Origin: Halomonas alkalicola
Lineage (GTDB): Bacteria; Pseudomonadota; Gammaproteobacteria; Pseudomonadales; Halomonadaceae
Assembly (NCBI RefSeq): GCF_030704205.1
Contig: NZ_CP131913.1
Location: forward strand, 1,798,001-1,862,000
Reading direction: 5' to 3'
Length of the DNA stretch: 64,000 nt
The notes below the pieces were generated by a model. That model saw nothing but the letters and a program-made list of their open reading frames with translations. It was not told the origin of the DNA and did no database searches. Below are positions 9,324 to 19,342 of this stretch, piece by piece. Both the position numbers and the translations under genes were made by a program. Each line of letters opens with the position of its first letter. The stretch's first letter is position 1.

Positions 9324-10868
9324 CTACCTCAGTTTTCCACCAGAGCCGCTCGATTGGGTTTGGCTCCCCCCCTTCTGCCCGGCACTTTGAGAGGGTGCTG
9401 TGGATTGAGTAACGCTACGCCCCAAGGAGTCACCCACCCTCATCCCCGCCCATCCCAGCACCGCCACCCAGATCGTCGGCAGCACCAGAAACATCATTCC
9501 CTCCACGAACTGCAGCACCAGGCGGTCGTAGAGGTTGTTGGCGGCGGAGAGCCAGCTCAGCTTGGCGGCGTCGCTGCGGTAGAGCAGATCCACCAGATTG
9601 GCGTTGATCCAGCGGGCGAGCTCCCACCAGAAGGTCAGGAACCACATGGCGAAGAGCCCGAAGGTGGCCATGCCGGCGACCTTGAAGCTGTAGCTGGAGA
9701 TGACCATCACGAAGGGCAGGCAGATGATGATGGCCATCACCAGGATGCCCTGCACCATGGGCAGTGCCTGCTTGAGCATGTCCATGCCGGCCTGGAAGGG
9801 CAGGATCGACAGGGTGCCGCCCACCATGGCGCCGGCGGTCACGGTGGCATCCCAGAAGCCGCCGCCGTCCAGCCCACGAAAGCCCACCACCGCCTGATCC
9901 AGGTTGCCGCTGGCCGCACCCGAACGGGGGCTGACCAGGCGCCGGATCACGTAGTCCTCGGCCTCGCTGCTGGTGAAGACACTGCGGAAGTCGTCCCAGA
10001 ACCCGGGGCTGACCTCTTCATGCAGCCGGGCCCTCAGGCCAACACTCTCCGCTGACCACCACTCCTGGCAGGAGGGGTAGCCCGGCATCCCCGGGCCGGT
10101 GTTGGGCCGGGAGACGTCCCGGTCGGCATCGTAGGGGAAGCCGGCGATGGGCCGCCCGGCGTAGAAGCTATCGTAGTAGCCAGGCATGGCCTGGAAGTAG
10201 TTCGAGCCGATCCAGTCCACGTCCATGGCGCGGGTCGCCTCGATGGTGCCGCCCTCCTGCAGCAGCCGGTTGCGCGCCGGGCCAAAGCACTGACGCTGAA
10301 ACTCGCCGACCTCCTGTTGCAGCCCCGGATCTTCGACGCTGTGCAGGTCCAGCTCCATGCGGATGGACTCGAAGTCCGTCGAGCAGGGAATGGCGTGGAT
10401 CGCTGCGGCGGTGAGCCCGTGGGACACCGCATGCACCCCCGCCCACCACAGCGGAATCCTCGCCTGCTGGCCACCGATTGAGCTCTCGGTCGCGCCGAAT
10501 GCCCCCTCGGACCAGCCGCCCGAGGCGAACTGGCGGGTGCCACACTCCAGCGAGCGGCTCTCGTCGATATCGGCGGTGGCCAGCTGGACCTGCAGCAGCG
10601 GCAGGCAGGTGAAGGCGTAGGCCAGGATCATGGCGTAGAGCCGGGTCTCGATGCGGTTGACCGTGAGGATGCCCTTGGTCCCCGCCTCGTCGCCCTCCTG
10701 CCGGGCCTTGAACCACTCTGAGAGCACCAGGGTAATGAACGGCACCGCGGCGATGCCGGTACCGACCATGACGTTCCAGATGGCGTTGTTGATGATCCAA
10801 CCCAGCAGCGTCATGGCGTTGGCGAAGTAGTCGAACACCACCAGTGGCGCGGTCAGCAGGCCTCCCAT
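9324..10868 (-). CDS. traG: Conjugal transfer protein, TraG N-terminal-domain family
   Basis: Encodes 514 aa with clusters of hydrophobic segments at the N-terminus (FDYFANAMTLLGWIINNAIW), in the middle and near the C-terminus. This is the pattern of the TraG_N family of the ICE mating-pair system, which stabilises mating pairs from the inner membrane. The C-terminus is low complexity, rich in Ser, Gly and Gln. ATG at 10868 overlaps the stop of the preceding gene (TGATG). It is the last transfer gene of the left block; no relaxase follows it within the window. Confidence 0.85.
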   Translation of the reverse strand: MGGLLTAPLVVFDYFANAMTLLGWIINNAIWNVMVGTGIAAVPFITLVLSEWFKARQEGDEAGTKGILTVNRIETRLYAMILAYAFTCLPLLQVQLATADIDESRSLECGTRQFASGGWSEGAFGATESSIGGQQARIPLWWAGVHAVSHGLTAAAIHAIPCSTDFESIRMELDLHSVEDPGLQQEVGEFQRQCFGPARNRLLQEGGTIEATRAMDVDWIGSNYFQAMPGYYDSFYAGRPIAGFPYDADRDVSRPNTGPGMPGYPSCQEWWSAESVGLRARLHEEVSPGFWDDFRSVFTSSEAEDYVIRRLVSPRSGAASGNLDQAVVGFRGLDGGGFWDATVTAGAMVGGTLSILPFQAGMDMLKQALPMVQGILVMAIIICLPFVMVISSYSFKVAGMATFGLFAMWFLTFWWELARWINANLVDLLYRSDAAKLSWLSAANNLYDRLVLQFVEGMMFLVLPTIWVAVLGWAGMRVGDSLGRSVTQSTAPSQSAGQKGGSQTQSSGSGGKLR

Positions 10869-11248
10869 CAGGCACCTCCCAGCTGGTTGATCAGGTTGGT
10901 GACTTCCAGCAGGACCAGGATGCCCAGGGCCATCAGCTCGAGCCGGCGGAGCTTGGCAAGCGCCTGCTGCCCATCGTCGCGGTCCCGGCGCAGGCGCGCC
11001 ACCGCCCGGGGGCGCACCTTGCGCCACCAGACCAGGGCCAGCGCGGCGTAGAGGCTTAGCCGCCAGGCCAGCAGCCACGGCCAGGCGGCCTGCCAGGCGC
11101 TATGGTGGGCCTCGAGCCCACCCAGCAGCCGCACGCTGACGGCGAGAATGGCGCCGCTCAGCAGGAACATGACGACCAGCACCGCCATGGCGAGCAGCAG
11201 CGACGGCCAGCGGGCCGGATTCAGCCAGGTGAAAGCGCGTCGCGTCAT
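10868..11248 (-). CDS. ICE conserved membrane protein
   Basis: Small protein of 126 aa with two hydrophobic segments near the N-terminus (LLLAMAVLVVMFLLSGAILAV and a Trp-rich helix near residue 55) and one at the C-terminus (LMALGILVLLEVTNLINQL). Its start and stop overlap the neighbouring genes on both sides, so it belongs to the tight TraG-TIGR03755-TIGR03756-TIGR03757 operon. A small membrane protein at this place is common in PFGI-1-type ICEs. No enzymatic motif. Confidence 0.75.
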   Translation of the reverse strand: MTRRAFTWLNPARWPSLLLAMAVLVVMFLLSGAILAVSVRLLGGLEAHHSAWQAAWPWLLAWRLSLYAALALVWWRKVRPRAVARLRRDRDDGQQALAKLRRLELMALGILVLLEVTNLINQLGGA

Positions 11249-12732
11249 CAGTCACCGCCCTCCTCGCCGGCTGGGCGGCCGCGACCGTCCAGGGCCGCAT
11301 CCGGACGGAAGGTCTCGCCCTGCGAGGCTCCCTGGCTGCGCCGGGCGGCCCGCTCCAGGGTGATGCCGGCAGCACTGTTGCCCAGCGCCTGGCGGATCTC
11401 CATCTCGGAGCGCAGCGACTCGATATCCCGATCCAGGGCCACCAGCTTGCGATCCAGCGCCGACATGCCCTGCTCGTTGTCGGCGATGCCCGGGTCACTG
11501 CTCCCGGCCAGCAGCAGCCGGCGCGCCCACAGCGCCTTGGTCAGGGTTCTGGCCAGGGCCATCTCGCCACTCAGGCGATGGATCAGCAGCGAGGCCTCGG
11601 GGTCGCTGCGCAGCGACTCGATCACCCCTCGGGAGACGGTCAGGCCGTCGCCGGCGGAAACCTGGCGCAGGTTCTCCGGGGTCAGCGGCTCGCTGCCGTC
11701 GACCAGCCCCTGCAGCAGCCCGTAGACCTCCTGCTGTTCACGCTCCAGCTCGCGGACCAGGCCACTGCCGGCCTGGGTCTCGCTGCGCTCGCAGCCGTCG
11801 CAGGTGCGAATCGACTGCTCGCCGATCACCGTCTGAGTCCACTCGGCGGCCTCCTCGGGGCTCTGCCAGACCGTGCACATGCCGCCCAGGCAGCTTCCTG
11901 CCCCGCTGCCTGATCCTGGGCCGCCACCGCTCCCACCGGAAGCGCCTGCCAGCCCGCCGCCGCCGATCCAGTTGCCCTCGTTGGTGGCCACCGATCCCCA
12001 GCCGCCACCGCCCCCGGCAATGGGAGCCGTGCTGGTTGTGTCGTCACGACCGTGCAGCAGGTTGTAGCCGGCACGGGCGGTGTCCTGCACCACGCGAATC
12101 GGCGCCTGATCCTGGCCGCCGCGGCGCTGGCCTCCCACCCAGGTCACGCCCTGGTTACCGCCCGACTGGTCGACCTGCTCCTGCGCCGCGACGACGTCGG
12201 CGTTGGACTGGGCCGCACTCTGCCAGCTCTCGGCCGCGGCCATCTGCTGCCACCCCTGCCCGGTGACCATGTCGGCCATGCGCTCGGACATCTGGCGGCA
12301 GGACATGGAGGCGCGGTCGAAGTCGACCCGCCCCTGCAGCACGCCGTTGCTCAGCAGGTCATAGAGCCCCGGGTTGGCCCGCTGGATGACCATGGCGGGC
12401 AGCGAGGCTACGGCACCCTGAGCGTTCTGAACCACCGTCCCCATCAGGTTCTGGAAGCCGTCGGTGACGCCGTTGAGCTGGTTGGAGACCGTGGCGCCAA
12501 TATCGAAGTTGCCGCAGGTGGCATTCATGTTCCAACTGATGCCAATACCGCGCACGTTGGGGTTATAGCCCCGCCCCGCGGAGACGCTGAAAGGCGAGGC
12601 GCCGCCGATCTGGTAGTAAAGGGCATCGGCGGATTGCGCCTGAGCCTTGGCAGCATGGGTAGACAGCAGCCCCACCACTAGGACGCCGGCCAGCGGCGTG
12701 AGGGCGAAGCGTCGCATGCGAGATCCTTTCAT
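11248..12732 (-). CDS. ICE protein, TIGR03755 (PFL_4711) family
   Basis: Exported protein of 494 aa with a signal peptide (MKGSRMRRFALTPLAGVLV to about AKAQA). The region after it, ALYYQIGGASPFSVSAGRG and NPNVRGIGISWNMNATCGNFDIGATVSNQLNG, has the character of this ICE family and recalls TraH-like proteins of the F system. A Gly-rich low-complexity linker lies near residues 290-330 with a CLGGMC motif. ATG at 12732 is chosen over an upstream frame extension; ATG at 12717 is also possible. It stands in the usual order between TIGR03756 and the small membrane protein. Confidence 0.82.
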   Translation of the reverse strand: MKGSRMRRFALTPLAGVLVVGLLSTHAAKAQAQSADALYYQIGGASPFSVSAGRGYNPNVRGIGISWNMNATCGNFDIGATVSNQLNGVTDGFQNLMGTVVQNAQGAVASLPAMVIQRANPGLYDLLSNGVLQGRVDFDRASMSCRQMSERMADMVTGQGWQQMAAAESWQSAAQSNADVVAAQEQVDQSGGNQGVTWVGGQRRGGQDQAPIRVVQDTARAGYNLLHGRDDTTSTAPIAGGGGGWGSVATNEGNWIGGGGLAGASGGSGGGPGSGSGAGSCLGGMCTVWQSPEEAAEWTQTVIGEQSIRTCDGCERSETQAGSGLVRELEREQQEVYGLLQGLVDGSEPLTPENLRQVSAGDGLTVSRGVIESLRSDPEASLLIHRLSGEMALARTLTKALWARRLLLAGSSDPGIADNEQGMSALDRKLVALDRDIESLRSEMEIRQALGNSAAGITLERAARRSQGASQGETFRPDAALDGRGRPAGEEGGD

Positions 12733-12745
12733 CGACTTCTCTCCT

Positions 12746-13696
12746 TCAGGGGACGGCGTAGAGCAGGGTCTGGCCGCGGCGCTGGCAGCAGCGATAGGGG
12801 CGCCACAGCGACCAGGCGTAGTCACCGCCCGCGTCCAGGCGGTCTGCGTAGGTGTCGGTGACGCCGCGGTCCGGCCACACTCGGCAGGCGTTGCTCATAT
12901 TGGGGGTCAGACGCTGCCAGCGGTGGGTCGAGGCATCGCCCTCCTTGACCGGCCCGGGGGGCCAGTAGCCGTCGCGGCTGGCGGCCACCAGCCGCGTGTA
13001 GACGTGGGGCTGCCCGGTGCGGGTGACGACATCGGCAGAGCGCTGGGCGGTGGTCGCCGCGGTCTTGTAGTCGTGCACCTGGGTCAGGAAGCCGCTGCGC
13101 GGGTAGATATTGCCCCACAGGTCGCCGGGCTGGCCCAGCTCACGCATGCCGGGCGTGAGCGCCTCGGGGTAGAGCGACTCGGGAATGCCGCTGCGCCACG
13201 CCAGAGCGTCCAGGGTCGAGAGGTGGTAGGGCTGAAAAGGCGTCGCTGCCCCAGCGCAGGTCATGCCGAAGGCGCTGGCGAAGCTGCTGAAGGCCTCACC
13301 GGCCGGGTGGCCGATGGCATCCACGTTCTTGAAGCGCAGGTGCTCATGCTGAGCCCGGCTGACATCGGAGGTGCTCTGCCCACCGGCCAGCGCCTCGCCC
13401 AGCGGCGGCGACAGCGACGCTACCTCCCACCAGGGATTGTCGCCGGTGTTCTCGTAGCTGGAGACCACCAGCTCAGGGACGTAGTGGCGCACCTGCACCG
13501 AAGTACGGATCGAGCAGCCCGACCAGGAGCAGTTGAGCCAGACACAGATACCGATGACTTGGTAGTCCAGGCACTGGGTGGAGAGCGACGAGGCGACAAT
13601 CTGTGGCGTCGTCAGCGCCTGGGCAGGCCGCTCCACTACGCCCAGACTCAGCAGCGCACCGCCCAGTACAATCCCCGCCGTCTTGAAGGGCCTCAT
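12746..13696 (-). CDS. ICE protein, TIGR03756 (PFL_4710) family
   Basis: Exported protein of 316 aa with a signal peptide ending near AQA (MRPFKTAGIVLGGALLSLG). Cysteines occur in pairs (CLDYQVIGICVWLNCSWSGC), suggesting disulfides in the periplasm. Features such as HYVPELVVSSYENTGDNPWWE resemble TraU of the F-like systems, whose role is in pilus assembly and mating-pair formation. Overlaps the end of the TIGR03757 gene by 4 bp. Confidence 0.83.
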   Translation of the reverse strand: MRPFKTAGIVLGGALLSLGVVERPAQALTTPQIVASSLSTQCLDYQVIGICVWLNCSWSGCSIRTSVQVRHYVPELVVSSYENTGDNPWWEVASLSPPLGEALAGGQSTSDVSRAQHEHLRFKNVDAIGHPAGEAFSSFASAFGMTCAGAATPFQPYHLSTLDALAWRSGIPESLYPEALTPGMRELGQPGDLWGNIYPRSGFLTQVHDYKTAATTAQRSADVVTRTGQPHVYTRLVAASRDGYWPPGPVKEGDASTHRWQRLTPNMSNACRVWPDRGVTDTYADRLDAGGDYAWSLWRPYRCCQRRGQTLLYAVP

Positions 13697-14127
13697 CGGC
13701 GGCCCTCCTGCCCCATTAACCGCTCGGCTTCGTTCAGCGCCTCGGCCACATCCGGCTGGCCGTAGATCACATGGCGGCCATCGATCACCACGGCGGGGAC
13801 TTTCTCGATACCCAGCTGCCAGGCCCTGGCCAGCCCGAGATAGCTATCGGCATAGCGGTTGGCGGTCTCCTGCCATTCAGGCGTCGCCATGCGCTCGCGC
13901 ATCAAGGACTCCGCGACTTCGGGATCAGCAGGAAGGTCTTGCGACAGCTCGGCATCCAGGCGGCCGGGCGCATCGAGTTCGATCACCGCCACGCCCGAGG
14001 GCACATTGACGGCCGGCTCCCCGGCAGTGGTAAAGACCTCGATAGCTGGCCCAGCGAGTGCAGTGCCTGCGAGGCAAGGGAATAGCACGAAAGCGGCCAG
14101 CCAACGGCGCGGGTGGTGTCTCTCCAT
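13693..14127 (-). CDS. ICE protein, TIGR03757 (PFL_4709) family
   Basis: 144 aa with an N-terminal signal sequence (LAAFVLFPCLAGTALA). The mature part contains IEVFTTAGEPAVNV and a thioredoxin-like ending, LGIEKVPAVVIDGRHVIYGQPDVAEAL, which matches the TrbC-like/TIGR03757 group. A periplasmic role in T4SS assembly is known for the family. ATG at 14127 is preferred because the signal peptide begins there; an in-frame extension to 14160 exists. First gene of the left transfer operon, immediately after the cargo region. Confidence 0.8.
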   Translation of the reverse strand: MERHHPRRWLAAFVLFPCLAGTALAGPAIEVFTTAGEPAVNVPSGVAVIELDAPGRLDAELSQDLPADPEVAESLMRERMATPEWQETANRYADSYLGLARAWQLGIEKVPAVVIDGRHVIYGQPDVAEALNEAERLMGQEGRR

Positions 14128-14365
14128 GCTTGCCACTCCAGTAGAACAAGGATCTGGCACAGCATTGCGGAGTCAACTTTGAGCTGCATCAGAAAATGTT
14201 AACTCGGCCGCAGGGTGTTTTCTGGATCAGCAGCCATCAATATCCCAGCGCACCCATCATCCTGCTGGCAACTGCCACAGCCCCGGTTAATTGAAGAGAG
14301 GCATTGATTCAAATAACAGCAGCCACCATACTTGCCTCCAACACTCACCCAATGCGAGGAGACGC

Positions 14366-14737
14366 ATGTCCATTCTCAACACCTACATGCAGAAGGAACA
14401 GCAGCTCAAGCAGCTCCAGGAAGAGCTCGACAAGCTGAAGAACGACGACCGCCTCAAGGCCGAGCTGGAGTTTAAGGACAAGCTCGAGGCCCTGATGCGT
14501 GAGTTTGATAAGTCGGCCGCCGACGTCATCAAGCTGCTGGACCCGAAGCCGGCCACTGCTAAGGCCGCCAGCACCACGAGCACCAGCCGCGCCAAGCGCA
14601 AGCTGAAGATCTACAAAAACCCCAACACCGGCGAAGTCGTCGAGACCCGCGGCGGCAACCAGAAGACGCTGAAGGCGTGGAAGGACGAGTACGGTGCCGA
14701 GGCCGTGGAGGGTTGGTTGGTGAGGACGGAGGACTAA
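14366..14737 (+). CDS. H-NS-like nucleoid silencer of the MvaT type
   Basis: 123 aa. The N-terminal 60 residues are a coiled coil (QKEQQLKQLQEELDKLKND) for oligomerisation. The C-terminal 45 residues (KLKIYKNPNTGEVVETRGG, then KTLKAWKDEYG) are the AT-hook-like DNA-binding domain of MvaT/MvaU proteins. The start ATG at 14366 follows GAGGAGA. Such proteins silence AT-rich foreign DNA; this one lies beside an AT-rich cargo region. A perfect 15-bp stem terminator follows the gene at 14743-14780. Confidence 0.92.
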   Translation: MSILNTYMQKEQQLKQLQEELDKLKNDDRLKAELEFKDKLEALMREFDKSAADVIKLLDPKPATAKAASTTSTSRAKRKLKIYKNPNTGEVVETRGGNQKTLKAWKDEYGAEAVEGWLVRTED

Positions 14738-14742
14738 GTTTT

Positions 14743-14780
14743 GCTACCCTGCCTGCCGGAAACGTGGCAGGCAGGGTAGC
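14743..14780 (+). terminator. Terminator after the MvaT-type gene
   Basis: Perfect inverted repeat with 15-bp arms (GCTACCCTGCCTGCC and its complement), an 8-nt loop, and TTT after the stem. It starts 6 bp after the stop codon. Confidence 0.85.
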
Positions 14781-15122
14781 TTTCGGTCGTGGCTGTGTAA
14801 AAACCAGAAAATTCGTTAGATGTTCCCATACCCGGCTGTCTGGTCACGCTGTTCAGCGGCCAACGAGAGATCTCAAAGCCCCGCTGCCGCCATCGCTTTA
14901 CATGAGGTTATTAAAATCGGGAAACCATTCCTGGAGAGCACAACAGGCGCTACATGTTGGGTACTGGATGATTAAATCACCTATAGGGAAAGGACTCCCC
15001 CGCAGAGCACTAACGATCACGGGCAACAAGTACCCCCTTGCCTGGCGGGTAGGAACACATGCCACAATGGCCTGTTACAGCATGTCGATGCCGGCATCAA
15101 AGATTTAAATCAAAATATCTTA
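14781..15122. other. Intergenic stretch, no gene seen
   Basis: About 340 bp between the MvaT terminator and the end of the AraC gene. No frame with convincing codon use, no clear promoter or repeat. Composition falls from GC-rich to AT-rich across it, so it may hold a junction between ICE backbone and acquired cargo. Confidence 0.4.
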
Positions 15123-16022
15123 TCATATAACACCCTTTGCCTTTATTAATGAAGACCGGTATTTTGAAGGCGTTAGCCCTATGTATCTTGTAAAAACCTT
15201 TGTGAAATATGACTCATCACTAAATCCTAGCCTATAACTTATTTGACCTATGCTTACACCATCATTGGACAACAAGTCACAAGCATGGTTAATTTTTTGC
15301 TCCATAAAAGCTCTCGCGGGAGTTTTTCCAGTTATTTTCTTAAACTTCCTGGCAAAATGATATTTTGAAATATTGAACTCACTGGCAATTTCGTCCAAGT
15401 TCATTGGATCACCAACTCTTTCCAAGAAATATTTTTCAACTTTTTCGTGAAAAAATTTATGGTAGCATTTCTCCTCATTCAACATGATAGCGGCATCAAA
15501 AAGCCAAGCTTTCAAGCTTGCAGAGGCAGATGTTAACGCCAAAACATTTATCTCATTACCGCCCAATCTGTTAATTATTTTTTCGAACCCCAAAGCTAAG
15601 CCAGAGGCCACACCAATAGTTACAACAGGATTTCTCGCCAGCCCTATAAAATTATAAATATCGAGTGCTTCAGATTTTTGGGCATGCGCCCAGTAGACAC
15701 TCCACGGCTCATTTGGAGAAGCATAGTAATAATGAGGAACATTTGGAGGTATCCACCATAAACTTCCGGGACCAACCTCATAAATTTGACTGACACTTCC
15801 ACCAATTTGAAGGTAGCCGTGACCGGAAGTAACATAGGCAATCAAGTGTTCATCATGCTCTGTGCGGCGCATAAAGTGCCCAGCCGCACGGTGATAATAC
15901 CCTGCAGCAGTCACCATAAAATTATTGACTAAAGGATGATTGCATGCATCTCTAATACACAAGTCATGAAGATCAATCCGAGCACTTCCGCTTGAAAGCG
16001 GCCAGTTTGAAAATGCTGACAT
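15123..16022 (-). CDS. AraC-family transcriptional regulator
   Basis: 299 aa. The N-terminal half is a cupin-like sensing domain (GHGYLQIGGSVSQIYEVGPGSLWWIPPNVPHYY, residues about 65-105, abbreviated here). The C-terminal 100 residues carry two helix-turn-helix motifs: MNLDEIASEFNISKYHFARKF and GVSIGQISYRLGFSDESYFTKVF, ending with GLTPSKYR. The gene is AT-rich, unlike the ICE backbone. It probably regulates a cargo operon, perhaps the TRAP-mmsAB genes to its right, although the insertions between them make this uncertain. Confidence 0.9.
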   Translation of the reverse strand: MSAFSNWPLSSGSARIDLHDLCIRDACNHPLVNNFMVTAAGYYHRAAGHFMRRTEHDEHLIAYVTSGHGYLQIGGSVSQIYEVGPGSLWWIPPNVPHYYYASPNEPWSVYWAHAQKSEALDIYNFIGLARNPVVTIGVASGLALGFEKIINRLGGNEINVLALTSASASLKAWLFDAAIMLNEEKCYHKFFHEKVEKYFLERVGDPMNLDEIASEFNISKYHFARKFKKITGKTPARAFMEQKINHACDLLSNDGVSIGQISYRLGFSDESYFTKVFTRYIGLTPSKYRSSLIKAKGVI

Positions 16023-16251
16023 GACAGACCCTTTTTATAATAAAAATGCTATTTATGATCACAGGAATTATCAAAATAACAAAGAATCCTTCGAAATAGA
16101 AGCACCGCCTGCCTAAGAGAAAAATTAAAAAAGCAAACCATTCTCCAGCATGGGGTCTTTTGGTGAAATCACAACATCGCCTCCGGGCAAACTCTCAAAC
16201 CTACGAATATAACCAAAACAGCAGTGAAAACACTACACTGTCAAGCTTCAC

Positions 16252-17976
16252 CCCGGCTTATTCATGAGATCGGTCTGAAAACGAAGATAGCGGATGGTAT
16301 TCTCTTGAAAATTCAGTGTGTTCCGCCAAGAACCTGAACCAAGAGAGCCATCCGCTATGGGTGAAAGCCTATCCACCTGGAAGCCCTCATGCAACGGCGC
16401 TGTCCGTGTTGAGCTGAGCGGCCAGCGCACTACTAGCGACAGCGGCGCGCTGCTGCTGCGTGAAGCCCTCGACAACAGCGGCGTGACCGAGGCGCTGGAA
16501 GACAATCTGGTCGACCTCCGCAACCCGCTACGCATCCGCCACTCGCTGGCCAGCCAGCTGCGCACCCTGGTGCTGCAACGGGCGATGGGCTGGATCGATC
16601 TCAGCGATACCCACACGCTGCGCCGCGACCCGCTCTGGCAGCTGGCCTGCAGCGATGCACGCGGGATGACGCCCCTGGCCCAGGACCGGCCGTCTCAAGC
16701 CACGCTGTCGCGGCTGCTGACCTGTCTTGGGCGCAACGACAACATCGATGCCGTGCACGAAGGCCTGCTGCGGCTGGTGGTCTGGCGCCTGACTTCGCTG
16801 CAGAACGGTGAACGGCCCAAGCAGCTGACGCTGGACATCGACGGCCTGCCGATCGAGGTCCATGGCCACCAGGGCGGGTCCGCATTTCACGGACTTTACG
16901 GTGCCCGCATCTACTCGCCGCTGGTCGCCTCGCTGGCCGAAACCGGCGACATGGTCGGCGGCCTGCTGCGCGAGGGCAATGCTGGCCCGGCTGAGAACGC
17001 CGATACTTGGATCCCGCATCTAGTGCGGCGCTCAACGACTCAACGAGAGCACCGGCGCCCAGGTTCGGGTGCGCATCGATGCTGGGTTCACCGGCAACGC
17101 GACGCTGGAGGCCCTGGAAGATCGCGGCATCGAGTACCTGGGCCGGCTGCGCAGTCACACCGGCCTGCAGAAGCTGGCGGCGCCGCACCTGAAGCGGCCA
17201 CGAGGCCGGCCACCGGAGCAACCTCGGGAATGGTGCCACGATCTGGAGTACCAAGCCGGTTCCTGGCCGGCGCCACGGCGCGTGGTGTTGGTAGTACAGG
17301 AACGTACCGATGATCTGCTGTTGCATGCCTTCTTCCTGGTCACCAACCTCAGCAAGTTCGACTGGCCGCCGGAGAAGGTCCTGGCGCTGTACCGCAAGCG
17401 CGGCAGCGCCGAAGCGCACATGGGCGAGGTGAAGTCGGCGCTCGACGTGCATCTCTCGTCGACCGATCGCGGCGCCTCTACAGTTCAGGACGTGATGGCG
17501 CGCAACGAGGTGAGCCTGCTGCTCAGTCTCTACGCCTACCAGGTCCTGCATGCCCTGCGCTGCCTGCTGGAGTGGCAGACCCGGCAAGGCTGGAGCCTCA
17601 GCCGGATGCGCGAGCAGGTGCTGAAGGTCGCCGCCACGCTGAGGCTGAACGCTCGGCGAATCACCGTTCATCTGGGGGCCACCGCCGACAAGTGGTGGCC
17701 GACGCTGCTGAAGGGGCTACCGAAGCTGACCGCACTGAGCTGACGCTCCTGCGAGACCACCACAGCATCAGAAAGCAAGCGACTGGAGCGGCGGTCGGCG
17801 ATCACGGCTGCTTGGACGGCCGCAATTGATTCCAAAGAGCTATAAGAAAGCGGGAAAAGAGCCGCGTTCTGGCATTACTAAACGGCCACTCGCGCTGAAG
17901 AGGCCGATCCTGATAAGCGATGCCACCAGCCAGCACCTTCAGACCGCTCAATCAGCACCCTCGTGAATGAGGCGGG
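16252..17976 (+). mobile_element. IS1380-family element
   Basis: 1,725 bp. The ends are CCCGGCTTATTCATGAG on the left and, read inward, CCCGCCTCATTCACGAG on the right, a 17-bp imperfect inverted repeat. A 5-bp target duplication TTCAC lies at 16247-16251 and 17977-17981. It carries one frameshifted transposase gene. A separate copy of the left terminal motif occurs alone at 27,740-27,755. Confidence 0.85.
16357..17743 (+). pseudogene. IS1380-family transposase, frameshifted
   Basis: DDE transposase of the IS1380 family: LDIDGLPIEVHGHQGGSAFHG carries the first Asp region, VRIDAGFTGNATLEALED the second, and YRKRGSAEAHMGEVK the Glu region. The frame changes between about 17020 and 17066, after IPHLVRR, where the sequence should run into LNDSTGAQVRVRIDAGF. 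A single small indel separates the halves. ATG at 16357 (MGESLSTWKP) is the likely start. Probably inactive unless the indel is a sequencing error. Confidence 0.85.
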
Positions 17977-18478
17977 TTCACAGCGATGCCAGTAAATTTA
18001 GAAGCTATCCAACCTGCCTAGCATCAAGAGAATGTGCCCTTTACAACACTCAGCTTCCCCCGAAAGACTTCACTTGTCAATGGCATTTTTCCCAAGCGTA
18101 AAAAAACGAAGCCAGCATGTAACACCCCCTGCATCTGGAGAGAGAACACAATGGAAAACGACCTCCGCAAAATATGCAGGGAATTTGACTCATTATATCA
18201 TGGGAATATTTAAAATAACAAAACACCCCTCCCCTTACGCCCTATTTTAAACCTTACATCAATGGCACTCTTCTGCCAAACCTCAATGAGCACATTTGTA
18301 ACGCCAGAGAAGAAGCTGCAAGCAAATCACATCAAGCGTGATTAATAAATGATGCTGCATTTCACCCACACTGCCTGAATTGTTGAAAATATTTAAAATC
18401 AAATGGGATGTGACTGTGCAGTTTAACTTGCTCAATATTCAGGCTCAATAACGCCAAGAAACTTCGCGCATCCCCGCA
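17977..18478. other. AT-rich stretch, no gene seen
   Basis: About 500 bp between the IS1380 element and the oxidoreductase. AT-rich, with several short open frames that lack ribosome sites or family resemblance. It probably contains the 3' flank of the oxidoreductase operon. No clear terminator stem was found. Confidence 0.4.
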
Positions 18479-19342
18479 TCACCCCCCATGGAATGTCACC
18501 GCAACTTTTCCCATTCGTCCCCGACACTCAAGGCGGTCCAATGCATCGTGAATATTTTCCACCGGATAGCAACTGTCTATTACAGGGAAAATCTGACGTC
18601 TTTGGATATAGGAGAGCATTTCCTTAAACTCCAAAGCGTTGCCGGTGGTAGACCCAATGATCTGCAACTGACGGATGAAGAGGCGCCTGATATCGGCCGG
18701 GGGCTGGTCCCCCGAAGTTGCTCCGCAGGTCACCAGGCGCCCACCGCGCACCAGCGACTTCATGGCCGAGGCCCAGACGGCTTCGCCGACGTTCTCGACA
18801 ACCACATCCACGCCGCGGCCATCGGTCAGTGCCATTACGCGCCGGGCCACCTCCTCGGTCCTGCCGTTGATCGCCTCATGGGCGCCCAGCGCCAGGGCCC
18901 GTTGGAGCTTGTCATCCTCCCGGGAAGTGACGATCACCCGGGCGCCGATGCTGGCGGCCAGCTGCATGGCGGCGAGCGACACCCCGCCGCCGACGCCGAA
19001 CACCAGCACGGTCTCCCAAGGCTTAAGCTGTGCGCGGCTGAAGAGCATCCGCCAGGCGGTGAGGTAGTTGACCCCAAGGGCCGCGGCCTGTACGAAGTCC
19101 AAGTGCGCGGGCATGGGGAAGAGGTTCTCTGCCGGCACGCTGAGCCACGGGGCGAATGTGCCGTCCACATGCTCGCCCATCAGCTTCATGCGGGTGCAAA
19201 GCACGTCGTCGCCCCGCTGGCAGAACTCGCACCGCCCGCAGGTCAGGTTGGGAAAGACCACCACCCGCTGGCCCACCGTCAGGCGCGTCTCGTCCTTCTC
19301 GATGGCCTCCACCACACCGGCGCCGTCCAGCCCCATCACTAG

